Source: Deltaproteobacteria bacterium (lineage in GTDB: Bacteria > Desulfobacterota > Syntrophia > Syntrophales > UBA2210). Taken from it: a DNA stretch of 5,587 bases. Shown piece after piece: positions 1 through 5,587 of the stretch. Location of the stretch: assembly GCA_019313735.1 (NCBI GenBank), contig JAFDAR010000204.1:1-5587 (forward strand), read 5' to 3'. Each line of letters opens with the position of its first letter. Position 1 is the first letter of the stretch. The notes below the pieces were generated by a model that ran no database searches, was not told where the DNA came from, and saw nothing but the letters and a program-made list of their open reading frames with translations. The translations under genes were made by a program, and so were the position numbers.

Positions 1-798
1 CACGCAAAAATCGCCGAGGAGGCAGGGGCCGTTGCGGTTATGGCTCTGGAGCGTGTTCCCGCGGACATCCGCAAGGAGGGCGGCGTTGCCCGCATGTCTG
101 ATCCCGCGCTCATTGCACAGATCAAAGAAGCGGTATCGATACCTGTCATGGCCAAGGCGCGTATCGGTCATTTTGTCGAGGCCCAGATTCTGGAGGCCCT
201 GAAGGTCGATTATATTGATGAGAGCGAGGTTCTGACACCTGCCGACGAAGAGTGTCACATTGACAAGACAAGGTTCGCAATTCCCTTTGTGTGCGGGGCG
301 CGCAACCTGGGTGAAGCCCTGCGTCGCATAGCCGAAGGGGCGGCCATGATCCGCACCAAGGGTGAAGCGGGAACGGGAAATGTGGTCGAGGCGGTTCGCC
401 ATATTCGAACAGTGAACAAAGAAATCAGGCGGCTTGCCAACATGCCGGTAGAGGAAGTTACCGGCTTTGCCAAGGCAAACGGTTTTCCTTATGAGCTTGC
501 GCTCCAGGTCCGGGAGCTTGGCAGATTACCTGTTGTTAACTTTGCGGCAGGCGGTATCGCGACGCCGGCGGACGCGGCTCTGATGATGCAGCTTGGCTGC
601 GACGGCGTTTTTGTGGGATCCGGGATATTCAAGGCGGAAAATCCGGCCAAACGCGCCGAGGCAATCGTTAAGGCAACCGCGTATTATAACGATCCGGCAA
701 AGGTCTTGGAGGCCTCGATGGGACTCGGCAGCGCCATGCCGGGGATTGAAATATCCGATATTTCGGAGAACCAGATACTGGCAAAGCGCGGGTGGTGA
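1..798 (+). CDS. pdxS: Pyridoxal 5'-phosphate synthase subunit PdxS (5' end outside window)
   Basis: PdxS is the synthase subunit of the DXP-independent vitamin B6 pathway. It condenses ribose 5-phosphate, glyceraldehyde 3-phosphate and ammonia into PLP, as a cytosolic (beta/alpha)8 barrel that forms 12-mers with PdxT. The frame is open from base 1 to TGA at 796-798, giving 265 residues that start at HAKIAEEAGAVAVMALERVP. This matches Bacillus subtilis PdxS from about residue 30, so about 29 N-terminal residues are missing to the left, including the conserved Asp near residue 24. The ATG at 40 is internal. Both catalytic lysines are present: the one in VMAKARIGH (codon 154-156, equivalent to K81) and the one in RTKGEAGTG (codon 358-360, equivalent to K149). 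The phosphate-binding GGIATPADAA and GVFVGSGIF motifs and the C-terminal KRGW end are intact. pdxT follows directly. Nothing suggests damage in this gene. Confidence 0.97.
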   Translation, partial: HAKIAEEAGAVAVMALERVPADIRKEGGVARMSDPALIAQIKEAVSIPVMAKARIGHFVEAQILEALKVDYIDESEVLTPADEECHIDKTRFAIPFVCGARNLGEALRRIAEGAAMIRTKGEAGTGNVVEAVRHIRTVNKEIRRLANMPVEEVTGFAKANGFPYELALQVRELGRLPVVNFAAGGIATPADAALMMQLGCDGVFVGSGIFKAENPAKRAEAIVKATAYYNDPAKVLEASMGLGSAMPGIEISDISENQILAKRGW

Positions 799-803
799 TT
801 CCC

Positions 804-809
804 GGGAGG
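804..809 (+). promoter_or_regulatory. Shine-Dalgarno site that decides the pdxT start
   Basis: GGGAGG lies just after the pdxS stop codon. Its spacing is 3 nt to the ATG at 813, 9 nt to the GTG at 819 and 15 nt to the ATG at 825. Only the GTG has normal spacing, and it places the start two residues before the conserved IGVLDLQGD motif, as in other PdxT proteins. Confidence 0.6.
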
Positions 810-818
810 CGAATGTCG

Positions 819-1328
819 GTGAATATGATTGGAGTGCTTGATCTCCAGGGCGATGTTGTTGAACACCTTGACCATCTGGATCGCCTGGGGATCACAGCTG
901 TTCGGGTAAAAGAGCCTGCTGATTTCACACACCTTGCGGGACTGATAATACCGGGCGGCGAAAGCACATGTCTTTCCCGCCTGCTGAACATTTTCGGTAT
1001 CAGGGAAGTCATTCTCCAGGAGTTTCAGCGCGGACTGAAACTGTGGGGGACATGCGCGGGGACCATCCTTATTGCCGATAAGGTTATTGGAGAGTCACCC
1101 TGTCTCGGTCTTATCGATATCGAAGTTCAGAAAAACGCCTTTGGCAGCCAGTTGGACAGTTTTACGTCTGAGGTCACAGTTCCCCGCGTGGCGCCGGGGC
1201 CGATACCCCTCACGTTTCATCGCTATTTTGCCCTGAAATGCGACCTCAAACCCTCCATGGATGAAGAATCTTCCATAATCGATCCCACTTGGGACAACAG
1301 AAGCTGGACCCGGTATACCAGGCTTTAG
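819..1328 (+). CDS. pdxT: PdxT glutaminase subunit of PLP synthase, C-terminal third disrupted
   Basis: PdxT is a class I glutamine amidotransferase that hydrolyses glutamine and channels ammonia to PdxS. The family signatures are clear at first: IGVLDLQGDVVEH at the N-terminus, the oxyanion-region motif IIPGGEST, the nucleophile Cys in LWGTCAG (codon 1053-1055), and LGLIDIEVQKNAFGSQLDSF. Similarity stops after VAPGPIPLTF (codon ending 1217). The expected continuation, FIRAP and later the FHPEL segment with the catalytic His and Glu (H170/E172 in B. subtilis), is not found in any of the three + frames. Instead an unrelated tail of about 37 residues runs to TAG at 1326-1328. The product is about 169 residues, against roughly 190-200 for the family. 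I chose the GTG at 819 from Shine-Dalgarno spacing and family N-termini; ATG 813 or ATG 825 are alternatives. It follows pdxS with a short gap and is probably co-transcribed. The gene identity is firm, but the encoded protein is probably inactive as a glutaminase. Confidence 0.85.
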   Translation: MNMIGVLDLQGDVVEHLDHLDRLGITAVRVKEPADFTHLAGLIIPGGESTCLSRLLNIFGIREVILQEFQRGLKLWGTCAGTILIADKVIGESPCLGLIDIEVQKNAFGSQLDSFTSEVTVPRVAPGPIPLTFHRYFALKCDLKPSMDEESSIIDPTWDNRSWTRYTRL

Positions 1329-1407
1329 TTCCGCATTTTCCACATTTCCATAGCAGCTCTTTTTTCTAATGACACGATGAAGAAAATAAAGTATAAGGAG
1401 CGGAACT
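1218..1407. other. Unrelated sequence replacing the 3' end of pdxT, with following non-coding DNA
   Basis: From about 1218 the DNA no longer encodes recognisable PdxT in any frame, and I recognise no other protein in it on either strand. It may be an inserted or recombined fragment, or the far side of a deletion. A short inverted repeat (AGTTCCGC at 1327-1334, GCGGAACT at 1400-1407) spans its right part. I could not assign it to a known element. The left boundary is set only by loss of protein similarity, and the right boundary is arbitrary. Confidence 0.4.
1327..1407. repeat. Small inverted repeat in the pdxT-fadD gap
   Basis: AGTTCCGC (1327-1334) and GCGGAACT (1400-1407) are perfect 8-bp inverted arms separated by 65 nt. 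The left arm overlaps the stop codon of the disrupted pdxT. The arms are short enough to be chance, but they lie next to the point where pdxT loses similarity. No T-run follows the right arm, so it is not a standard intrinsic terminator. Confidence 0.35.
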
Positions 1408-1437
1408 TGTGTAAGCGGCTGAAATATGAAATATGAT
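1407..1437 (+). promoter_or_regulatory. Weak candidate sigma-70-type promoter before the acyl-CoA synthetase
   Basis: TTGTGT (1407-1412) and TATGAT (1432-1437) resemble -35 and -10 boxes, with a 19-nt spacer that is longer than ideal. They lie in the AT-rich stretch before the start codon at 1465. A promoter is expected here because the gap from pdxT is 136 nt, but the match is weak. Confidence 0.2.
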
Positions 1438-1464
1438 AATAATCTATAGAAAAGGAGAAAAATT

Positions 1465-1749
1465 ATGTCCAAGTCTAATGAACCAGACAACCTTGTAGCT
1501 TTTCTGGAAGGAAGCGTGGCGAAGTATCCGGACAGGCCCCTGTTCGGGACAAGAAATTCCCAGGGTGAGTACGAATGGATTACCTATGCCCAGGTCGGCA
1601 AGCGGGTGGACAATCTCCGTGCAGGTCTCGCTGGTCTCGGAGTAGGCAAAGATGACGCGGTGGGTATTATTGCCGGCAACAGGACAGAGTGGGCCATCGG
1701 CGCCTTTGCGTCCTACGGTGGATACCCACCCTGGAGAAGATTTTCCTGA
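1465..1749 (+). pseudogene. fadD: Long-chain acyl-CoA synthetase, N-terminal fragment (broken by deletion/frameshift)
   Basis: This is the first part of an AMP-forming acyl-CoA synthetase. The start ATG has a good Shine-Dalgarno site (AAAGGAG, 1451-1457, spacing 7). Residues 1-85 are normal for the family: the N-terminal helix with AKYPDRPLF, then WITYAQVGKRVDNLRAGL, then GVGKDDAVGIIAGNRTEWAIGAFASYG. After about 1719 the frame reads nine unrelated residues and stops at TGA 1747-1749. In intact relatives the FASYG region continues with a segment such as (G)xAYVPMYE and roughly 50 further residues before the IPTLEK stretch. Here that stretch follows at once, but in another frame (1722 onward). 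So the lesion is a deletion of about 50 codons whose length is not a multiple of three. The rest of the gene is the next entry. Confidence 0.85.
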
Positions 1750-3125
1750 TAGAGGGAGAGGGTGAAAACAGTATGGTCGGCTTGGAAAAAGAGGGGGAGA
1801 AGAAGCCCGTTCCTTCGATCAAGCCGGACCCGGATGATATAGCCGCCCTGATATATACCTCCGGCACAACAGGCGACCCCAAAGGTGTTCTGCTGACGCA
1901 TGGCGGCTTTACGAGCAATTCCCACGCGGGGCGCAAGATGTATCCGGAACTTGAGAATATTATCGGAGTAAGCCTTTCTATCCTTCCATGGGCTCATTCC
2001 TATGGTCTGACAGCCGAGCTGTACACCATGATCTACCTCGGGGGATCTATAGGGATTATGGGGAGTGTGAAGACACTCGCCGCCGACTTGGCCAAGGTAA
2101 AGCCAAACTGGCTTATAGCGGTTCCCCGTGTGTTCAATAAAATTTACGACGGACTCTGGTCCAAGATGAACGAGACGGGCGGCCTTCCAAAAAAGCTGTT
2201 CGTTATGGGTGTACAAAGCGCAAAAAAGAGGCGTGAACTGGCCGAAAAGGGGAAATCAGATCTTATTACAAATCTCAAGTTCAAGATCGCGGACAAGATA
2301 GTATTCAAGAAGATACGTAACGGACTTGGGGGACGTCTCATGGGGTCCATGACGGCAAGCGCGATGGTGAATCCGGAAATAGCCCACTTTTTCTTTGATG
2401 TAGGGATACCGCTGTATGATTGTTATGGTCTGAGCGAGACCTCGCCGGCGATCACCATGAATTCCTCCGTGGATTATAAGCTTGGGACTGTGGGTAAGCC
2501 GATTGAGAAAGTGCGGGTTGTGATCGATAAATCCCTCGGAGATGAGAAACTGGGTGACGGCGAGATCGTGGTCTATGGACCCAATGTAATGAAGGGATAT
2601 CACAATAAACCGGAGCAGACCAGAGAGGTCATGACCGTGGATGGCGGCCTGCGGACAGGTGATCGCGGCAGGCTGGATGAGGATGGATTCCTGCACCTTA
2701 CGGGAAGGATCAAAGAACAGTTCAAGCTGGAAAACGGAAAGTATGTGTTTCCTTCGTCCCTCGAAGAAGATATCTGCCTTGTTCCTTATGTGGAAAACGC
2801 GATGATTTATGGGGAGGGGAGGGCGTACAATATCTGCCTTGTTGTACCCGACTTCCTGGTGCTGGAAAAATATGCCCGAAAGAACAATCTGCCCTCAGAC
2901 CCTGAAAAACTGGTTGAGATGGAAGAGATAAAAGATTTTATCAGTGGTGAGATAGTGAAATCCCTGGAGGGTAAATATGGCGGTTATGAAATACCGAAGA
3001 AGTTTGTCTATCTTACCGAAGGCTTTTCGCTGGAGAATGGCATGCTCACACAAACGATGAAGGTCAAAAGACGAGTTGTGCTTGAAAAATATCAGAAAAA
3101 TATTGAGGAGCAGTATAAAAAATAG
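1689..3125 (+). pseudogene. fadD: Long-chain acyl-CoA synthetase, C-terminal fragment
   Basis: This is the remainder of the same AMP-binding (ANL superfamily) enzyme, which activates fatty acids with ATP and CoA through an acyl-adenylate. Authentic sequence begins at IPTLEKIFLIEG (from 1722); the few residues before it, read from GTG 1689, are out-of-frame N-terminal coding DNA. Core motifs are complete: P-loop YTSGTTGDPKG (1854-1886), WAHSYGLTAELY, the adenine-binding YGLSETSP, RTGD, hinge region GRIKEQFKLENGKYV, and near the end LTQTMKVKRR with the expected catalytic Lys (codon 3060-3062). The position usually occupied by SGGA reads SMTASA. If expressed alone, translation could restart at ATG 1773 (MVGLEKEG), 24 nt after the upstream stop and behind a purine-rich GGGAGAGGG stretch. 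Such a product would lack the N-terminal subdomain, so activity is doubtful. The two fragments together have about 550 family-like residues, against roughly 600 for intact enzymes. paaK starts 12 nt downstream. Confidence 0.85.
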
Positions 3126-3137
3126 GGAGATTGAATT

Positions 3138-4382
3138 ATGATCTTTAACGAGGAGGTGGCCGGGCGTGTCTATCACACGGTAGGGTTCTATAAGAGGGCA
3201 TTCGATGAAGCGGGCGTAACACCTGATGATATCAGCACCCTTGATGACATAAGGAGACTCCCCTTTACAGTAAAGCAGGATCTTCGGGACAATTACCCCT
3301 TTGGCCTGTTTGCCGCCCCTATGAGCAATATTGTGAGGCTTCACGCGTCGTCGGGAACCACCGGTAAGCCCACGGTTGTGGGATATACTCAGAGAGATAT
3401 AGAGACATGGTCGAGATTGATGGCAAGGTCGCTTGTGGCGGCCGGTCTCACAAAGAATGACATTATACACAACGCTTACGGCTACGGCCTGTTCACGGGC
3501 GGTCTTGGCGTTCATTATGGCGCTGAGAGACTGGGCGCGAGCGTGATTCCCATGTCCGGCGGAAGTACGAAGAAACAGATAATGATACTGCAGGACTTCG
3601 GTCCGACGGCAATCTGCTGCACTCCATCGTACGCTCTCTACCTTGCGGAGCGTGGGGGAGATATGGGGGTGGATATGAGGTCCCTGAATTTGAGGGTGGG
3701 GATCTTCGGAGCTGAGCCGTGGAGCGAGAAGATGAGACAGGAGATAGAAGACAGACTGGGCATTACGGCACTTGACATATATGGACTTTCAGAGATTATA
3801 GGGCCCGGTGTTGCGATGGAATGCGCGGAGGGACGAGATGGTCTGCATGTGTTTGAAGATCATTTCATTGTGGAGACGATCAATCCGGAGACAGGAGAAA
3901 ATGTTCCCTATGGAGAAGAGGGAGAACTTGTATTTACCTCTCTTACCAAGGAGGCGTTTCCGTTAATCAGGTACAGGACGAGGGATCTCTCCAGACTGAT
4001 GAAAGAACCATGCAGGTGCGGCAGGACGCATGTGCGAATGGAACGTATATCCGGACGCAGTGATGATATGCTGATCATAAGGGGAGTGAATGTATTCCCG
4101 TCACAGATAGAGAGCGTTCTACTCGGAATAGAAGGGCTTGAACCGCACTATGAACTTATTGTGGATCGGGAGGGCAGTCTGGATACACTGGAGATACGTG
4201 TTGAGATGAGTGAGGATGTATTCTCGGATGAGATAAAGAGCCTCCAGAAGATCGAACAGCGTATAACCAAAGATATAAAGGATTATCTTGGTGTTACCGC
4301 GAAGGTAAAGCTGGTCGGATCACAGACACTGAAACGGTTTGAAGGTAAGGCGCAGAGGGTTATCGATAGAAGAAAAATCTGA
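3138..4382 (+). CDS. paaK: Phenylacetate-CoA ligase family protein
   Basis: This is an AMP-forming aryl-acid CoA ligase of the PaaK family, which converts phenylacetate or related arylacetates with ATP and CoA to the CoA thioester in the cytosol. The start ATG has GGGAGA (3125-3130) at 7-nt spacing. Motifs in the 414-residue product: LPFTVKQDLRDNYPFGLF (41-58), ATP loop SSGTTGKPT (71-79), NAYGYGLFTGGLGVHYG (112-128), IFGAEPWSEKMR (189-200), YGLSEIIGPG (215-224), RYRTRD (278-283), PCRCGRTH (291-298), GRSDDMLIIRGVNVFPSQIE (306-325), and C-terminal GKAQRVIDRR (403-412) with the likely catalytic Lys 404. The N-terminus is odd: MIFNEE joins directly to VAGRVYHTVGFYKRAF. Family members usually have about 20 more residues between these blocks (a helix of the form MxRxELEALQxxRL), so a short in-frame deletion is likely. 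Family length is about 430-435. Exact substrate is not shown; indoleacetate or other aryl acids are possible. Confidence 0.94.
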   Translation: MIFNEEVAGRVYHTVGFYKRAFDEAGVTPDDISTLDDIRRLPFTVKQDLRDNYPFGLFAAPMSNIVRLHASSGTTGKPTVVGYTQRDIETWSRLMARSLVAAGLTKNDIIHNAYGYGLFTGGLGVHYGAERLGASVIPMSGGSTKKQIMILQDFGPTAICCTPSYALYLAERGGDMGVDMRSLNLRVGIFGAEPWSEKMRQEIEDRLGITALDIYGLSEIIGPGVAMECAEGRDGLHVFEDHFIVETINPETGENVPYGEEGELVFTSLTKEAFPLIRYRTRDLSRLMKEPCRCGRTHVRMERISGRSDDMLIIRGVNVFPSQIESVLLGIEGLEPHYELIVDREGSLDTLEIRVEMSEDVFSDEIKSLQKIEQRITKDIKDYLGVTAKVKLVGSQTLKRFEGKAQRVIDRRKI

Positions 4383-4423
4383 TTTCAAAGGTCTCAATCT
4401 GACAACAGGGAGGAAAGTGAGTT

Positions 4424-4855
4424 ATGAAGGTAGAACAGATTTCCGTGTTTTTGGAGAACAGGCCGGGTGGCCTTGAACATGTCACAAAGGTGCTGGCGGA
4501 TGCTGATATAAATATCAGGGCGCTGTCCCTTGCCGACACCTCCGATTTCGGCATTTTGAGGCTTATTGTAAATGACATCGACTTAGCAGAGAAGGCCCTT
4601 CAGAGCGAAGGGCTCACAATAAAGCGGTCACATGTTGTAGCGGTGGAAATCCCCGACCGTTCGGGGGGCATGAACAGCATCTCAAGGGTGTTGACGGAAA
4701 ATAATATAAATGTTGAGTATGCTTACGCGTTTGTGGAAAAAAGCGGCGAGAATGCGATAATTATATTCAGGTTTGATGATATTGACGCGGGAATAGCTGC
4801 CCTTCTAAAGAACGGGTTCACCGTGCTTCCCGGCGAAAAGCTATATCGGTTGTAA
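4424..4855 (+). CDS. Tandem ACT-domain protein (amino-acid-binding, COG4747-like)
   Basis: This is a 143-residue soluble protein made of two ACT domains and nothing else. Domain 1 is about residues 3-70, with ENRPGGLEHVTKVLADADIN (11-30) as the first strand-turn-helix. Domain 2 is about 72-141, with PDRSGGMNSISRVLTENNIN (77-96). The paired turn motifs, NRPGGL and DRSGGM, are where such domains typically bind a small ligand, usually an amino acid, at a dimer interface. There is no catalytic or DNA-binding part, so a sensing or regulatory role is inferred. It follows paaK by 41 nt, with GGGAGG (4408-4413) 10 nt before the ATG, and is probably in the same transcript. Small tandem-ACT genes of this kind are commonly found next to paaK-type ligases and indolepyruvate oxidoreductase genes in anaerobes, which points to aromatic amino-acid breakdown. 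The ligand is unknown. Confidence 0.9.
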   Translation: MKVEQISVFLENRPGGLEHVTKVLADADINIRALSLADTSDFGILRLIVNDIDLAEKALQSEGLTIKRSHVVAVEIPDRSGGMNSISRVLTENNINVEYAYAFVEKSGENAIIIFRFDDIDAGIAALLKNGFTVLPGEKLYRL

Positions 4856-4867
4856 TTGAAATAGTGA

Positions 4868-4949
4868 AATAGGGGTCAGGTCTTGCGTTTTGCCTGTCCA
4901 GTTTAGATTCTCCATCGAAAAAGGCAAAACGCAAGACCTGACCCCTATT
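4868..4949. repeat. 82-nt palindromic element, perfect 28-bp arms (REP/MITE-like)
   Basis: The left arm (4868-4895) begins AATAGGGGTCAGGTCTTGCG. The right arm (4922-4949) is its exact reverse complement across all 28 positions. The 26-nt loop is 4896-4921. Pairing stops at both ends (A4867/A4950 and G4896/A4921). The core GGGGTCAGGTCTTGC resembles, from memory, dispersed palindromes near IS200/IS605-like REP-associated tyrosine transposases, but no transposase is in this window. It lies 12 nt after the ACT-gene stop codon and 6 nt before the stop codon of the - strand permease gene, so it could also block read-through in both directions. No T-tract follows either arm, so it is not a classic intrinsic terminator. 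The structure is certain; its class is inferred. Confidence 0.9.
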
Positions 4950-4955
4950 AGCCTA

Positions 4956-5587
4956 TCAAGATTCCAGACTCTTCTGCTGCTGCGTCGCCAGGGCGTTGGT
5001 TATGCGGTCTATTATGATTGCCAGAAACACAATGCACAGCCCGGCCTCAAACCCGCGTCCAACTTCGATTCGGTTGATCGCCAGAAGCACTTCCAGGCCC
5101 AGACCCCTTGCCCCTATCATGGAGGCTATGACCACCATGGCAAGCGCCATCATGGTTGTCTGATTGATTCCAACCATAATGGACGGAACCGCGAGGGGTA
5201 TCTGTACATCAAACAGTATCTGCCGCGGACTTGCTCCGAACGCCCTTGCCGCCTCTATGGTATCTTTCGATACCTGTCGTATTCCCACGTTGGTGAGGCG
5301 TATGACAGGCGGGACCGCGTAGATAAGCGTGGCGAATAATGCAGGCACTTTTCCCAGACCGAAAAGCATCAGCGCCGGGATGAGATAAACGAAGCTGGGC
5401 ATGGTCTGCATGGCGTCTAATACGGGCCTGATGATTGTTTCCGCAAGATCGTTCTTGGCCATGAATATACCGATGGGGATGCCCACGGCCAGAGATACCA
5501 CAACGGCCGATGTTGTGAGGGCAAGCGTCATCATGGCCATCTTCCAGTAGCCGAAGCTTCCGATGAACACCAGCAGCAGGGCCATGG
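4956..5587 (-). CDS. proW: Glycine betaine/choline/proline ABC transporter permease (ProW/OpuAB type), N-terminus outside window
   Basis: This is the inner-membrane permease subunit of an osmoprotectant ABC importer. The frame is open to the right edge and ends at TGA (4956-4958 on the - strand). The ATG at 5583-5585 looks internal, because the MALLLVFIGSFGYW stretch matches a transmembrane region that precedes the conserved core in relatives. The 209 residues from that Met contain several hydrophobic segments (about 2-12, 17-42, 64-95, 132-158 and 180-195). They also contain VLDAMQTMPSFVYLIPA (55-71), typical of ProW, and the EAA loop EAARAFGASPRQILFDVQIP (111-130) that contacts the ATPase. 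NQTTMMALAMVVIASMIGA and VGRGFEAGL follow. The usual IGAGGLG reads IGARGLG. The gene is convergent with the ACT gene and is probably the last, or a late, gene of an operon lying to the right, where a ProV-like ATPase and a ProX-like binding protein would be expected. The gene_symbol is by family only. Confidence 0.92.
   Translation of the reverse strand, partial: MALLLVFIGSFGYWKMAMMTLALTTSAVVVSLAVGIPIGIFMAKNDLAETIIRPVLDAMQTMPSFVYLIPALMLFGLGKVPALFATLIYAVPPVIRLTNVGIRQVSKDTIEAARAFGASPRQILFDVQIPLAVPSIMVGINQTTMMALAMVVIASMIGARGLGLEVLLAINRIEVGRGFEAGLCIVFLAIIIDRITNALATQQQKSLES

Noticed and set aside
748..764. Palindrome GAAATATC-C-GATATTTC near the end of pdxS
   Set aside because: It lies in conserved codons for EISDIS and is explained by the coding sequence; there is no sign of an operator role.
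1095..1490. 131-codon open frame on the - strand across the pdxT end and the gap
   Set aside because: It overlaps conserved pdxT coding sequence, has no recognisable domain, and its C-terminal half is the antisense of real PdxT codons. I could not support it as a gene, though its middle part covers the unexplained 1218-1407 segment.
2895..3515. 206-codon open frame on the - strand under the fadD/paaK junction
   Set aside because: It is antisense to two well-conserved ligase genes and its sequence has no family features.
4595..4613. Hairpin GCCCTTC/GAAGGGC inside the ACT gene
   Set aside because: It is a short 7-bp stem within a coding region with no T-run, probably chance.
4890..5339. 149-codon + strand open frame beginning inside the palindromic element
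   Set aside because: It is antisense to the conserved permease gene, starts in the left arm of the inverted repeat and has a low-complexity His/Tyr/Arg composition typical of a shadow frame.
5583..5585. ATG as the true start of the permease
   Set aside because: It sits at the window edge and is followed directly by a transmembrane segment that is internal in related ProW-type permeases, so the gene most likely continues to the right.

Overview
The window looks like ordinary chromosome from an anaerobic bacterium, most likely a Desulfobacterota/deltaproteobacterial or syntroph-like lineage. That is inferred from three things: the style of the CoA-ligase proteins, the paaK plus tandem-ACT gene pair, and the kind of palindromic repeat at about 4.9 kb. 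Nothing in the sequence fixes the species. Five loci can be read on the + strand, followed by one convergent gene on the - strand.

Positions 1-1328 hold the pyridoxal 5'-phosphate (PLP) synthase pair. pdxS lacks only its first ~29 codons, which lie outside the window. pdxT follows with a tight junction, but its protein loses similarity to the family after about two thirds of its length and lacks the C-terminal catalytic His/Glu segment. Positions 1329-1464 are non-coding, with a small inverted repeat and a weak promoter candidate.

Positions 1465-4855 hold a probable three-gene transcription unit: a long-chain acyl-CoA synthetase (fadD type), a phenylacetate-CoA ligase (paaK), and a tandem ACT-domain protein. 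Together they suggest activation of fatty and aryl acids to CoA thioesters, with a small amino-acid-sensing partner. The acyl-CoA synthetase is broken: about 50 residues are missing and the frame shifts near 1720, leaving two overlapping reading frames. The paaK product also appears to lack about 20 residues close to its N-terminus, in frame.

Positions 4868-4949 form a near-symmetric element with perfect 28-bp inverted arms around a 26-nt loop. It sits between the convergent ACT gene and the - strand gene. That last gene, 4956-5587, is the C-terminal part of an osmoprotectant (glycine betaine/choline/proline, ProW/OpuAB type) ABC transporter permease that continues past the right edge.

The main point of interest is that three neighbouring genes (pdxT, fadD, paaK) each carry a deletion-like lesion within about 2 kb. 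This is either local gene decay or an assembly problem. I see no convincing new multi-gene system, CRISPR array, tRNA, rRNA or complete mobile element.
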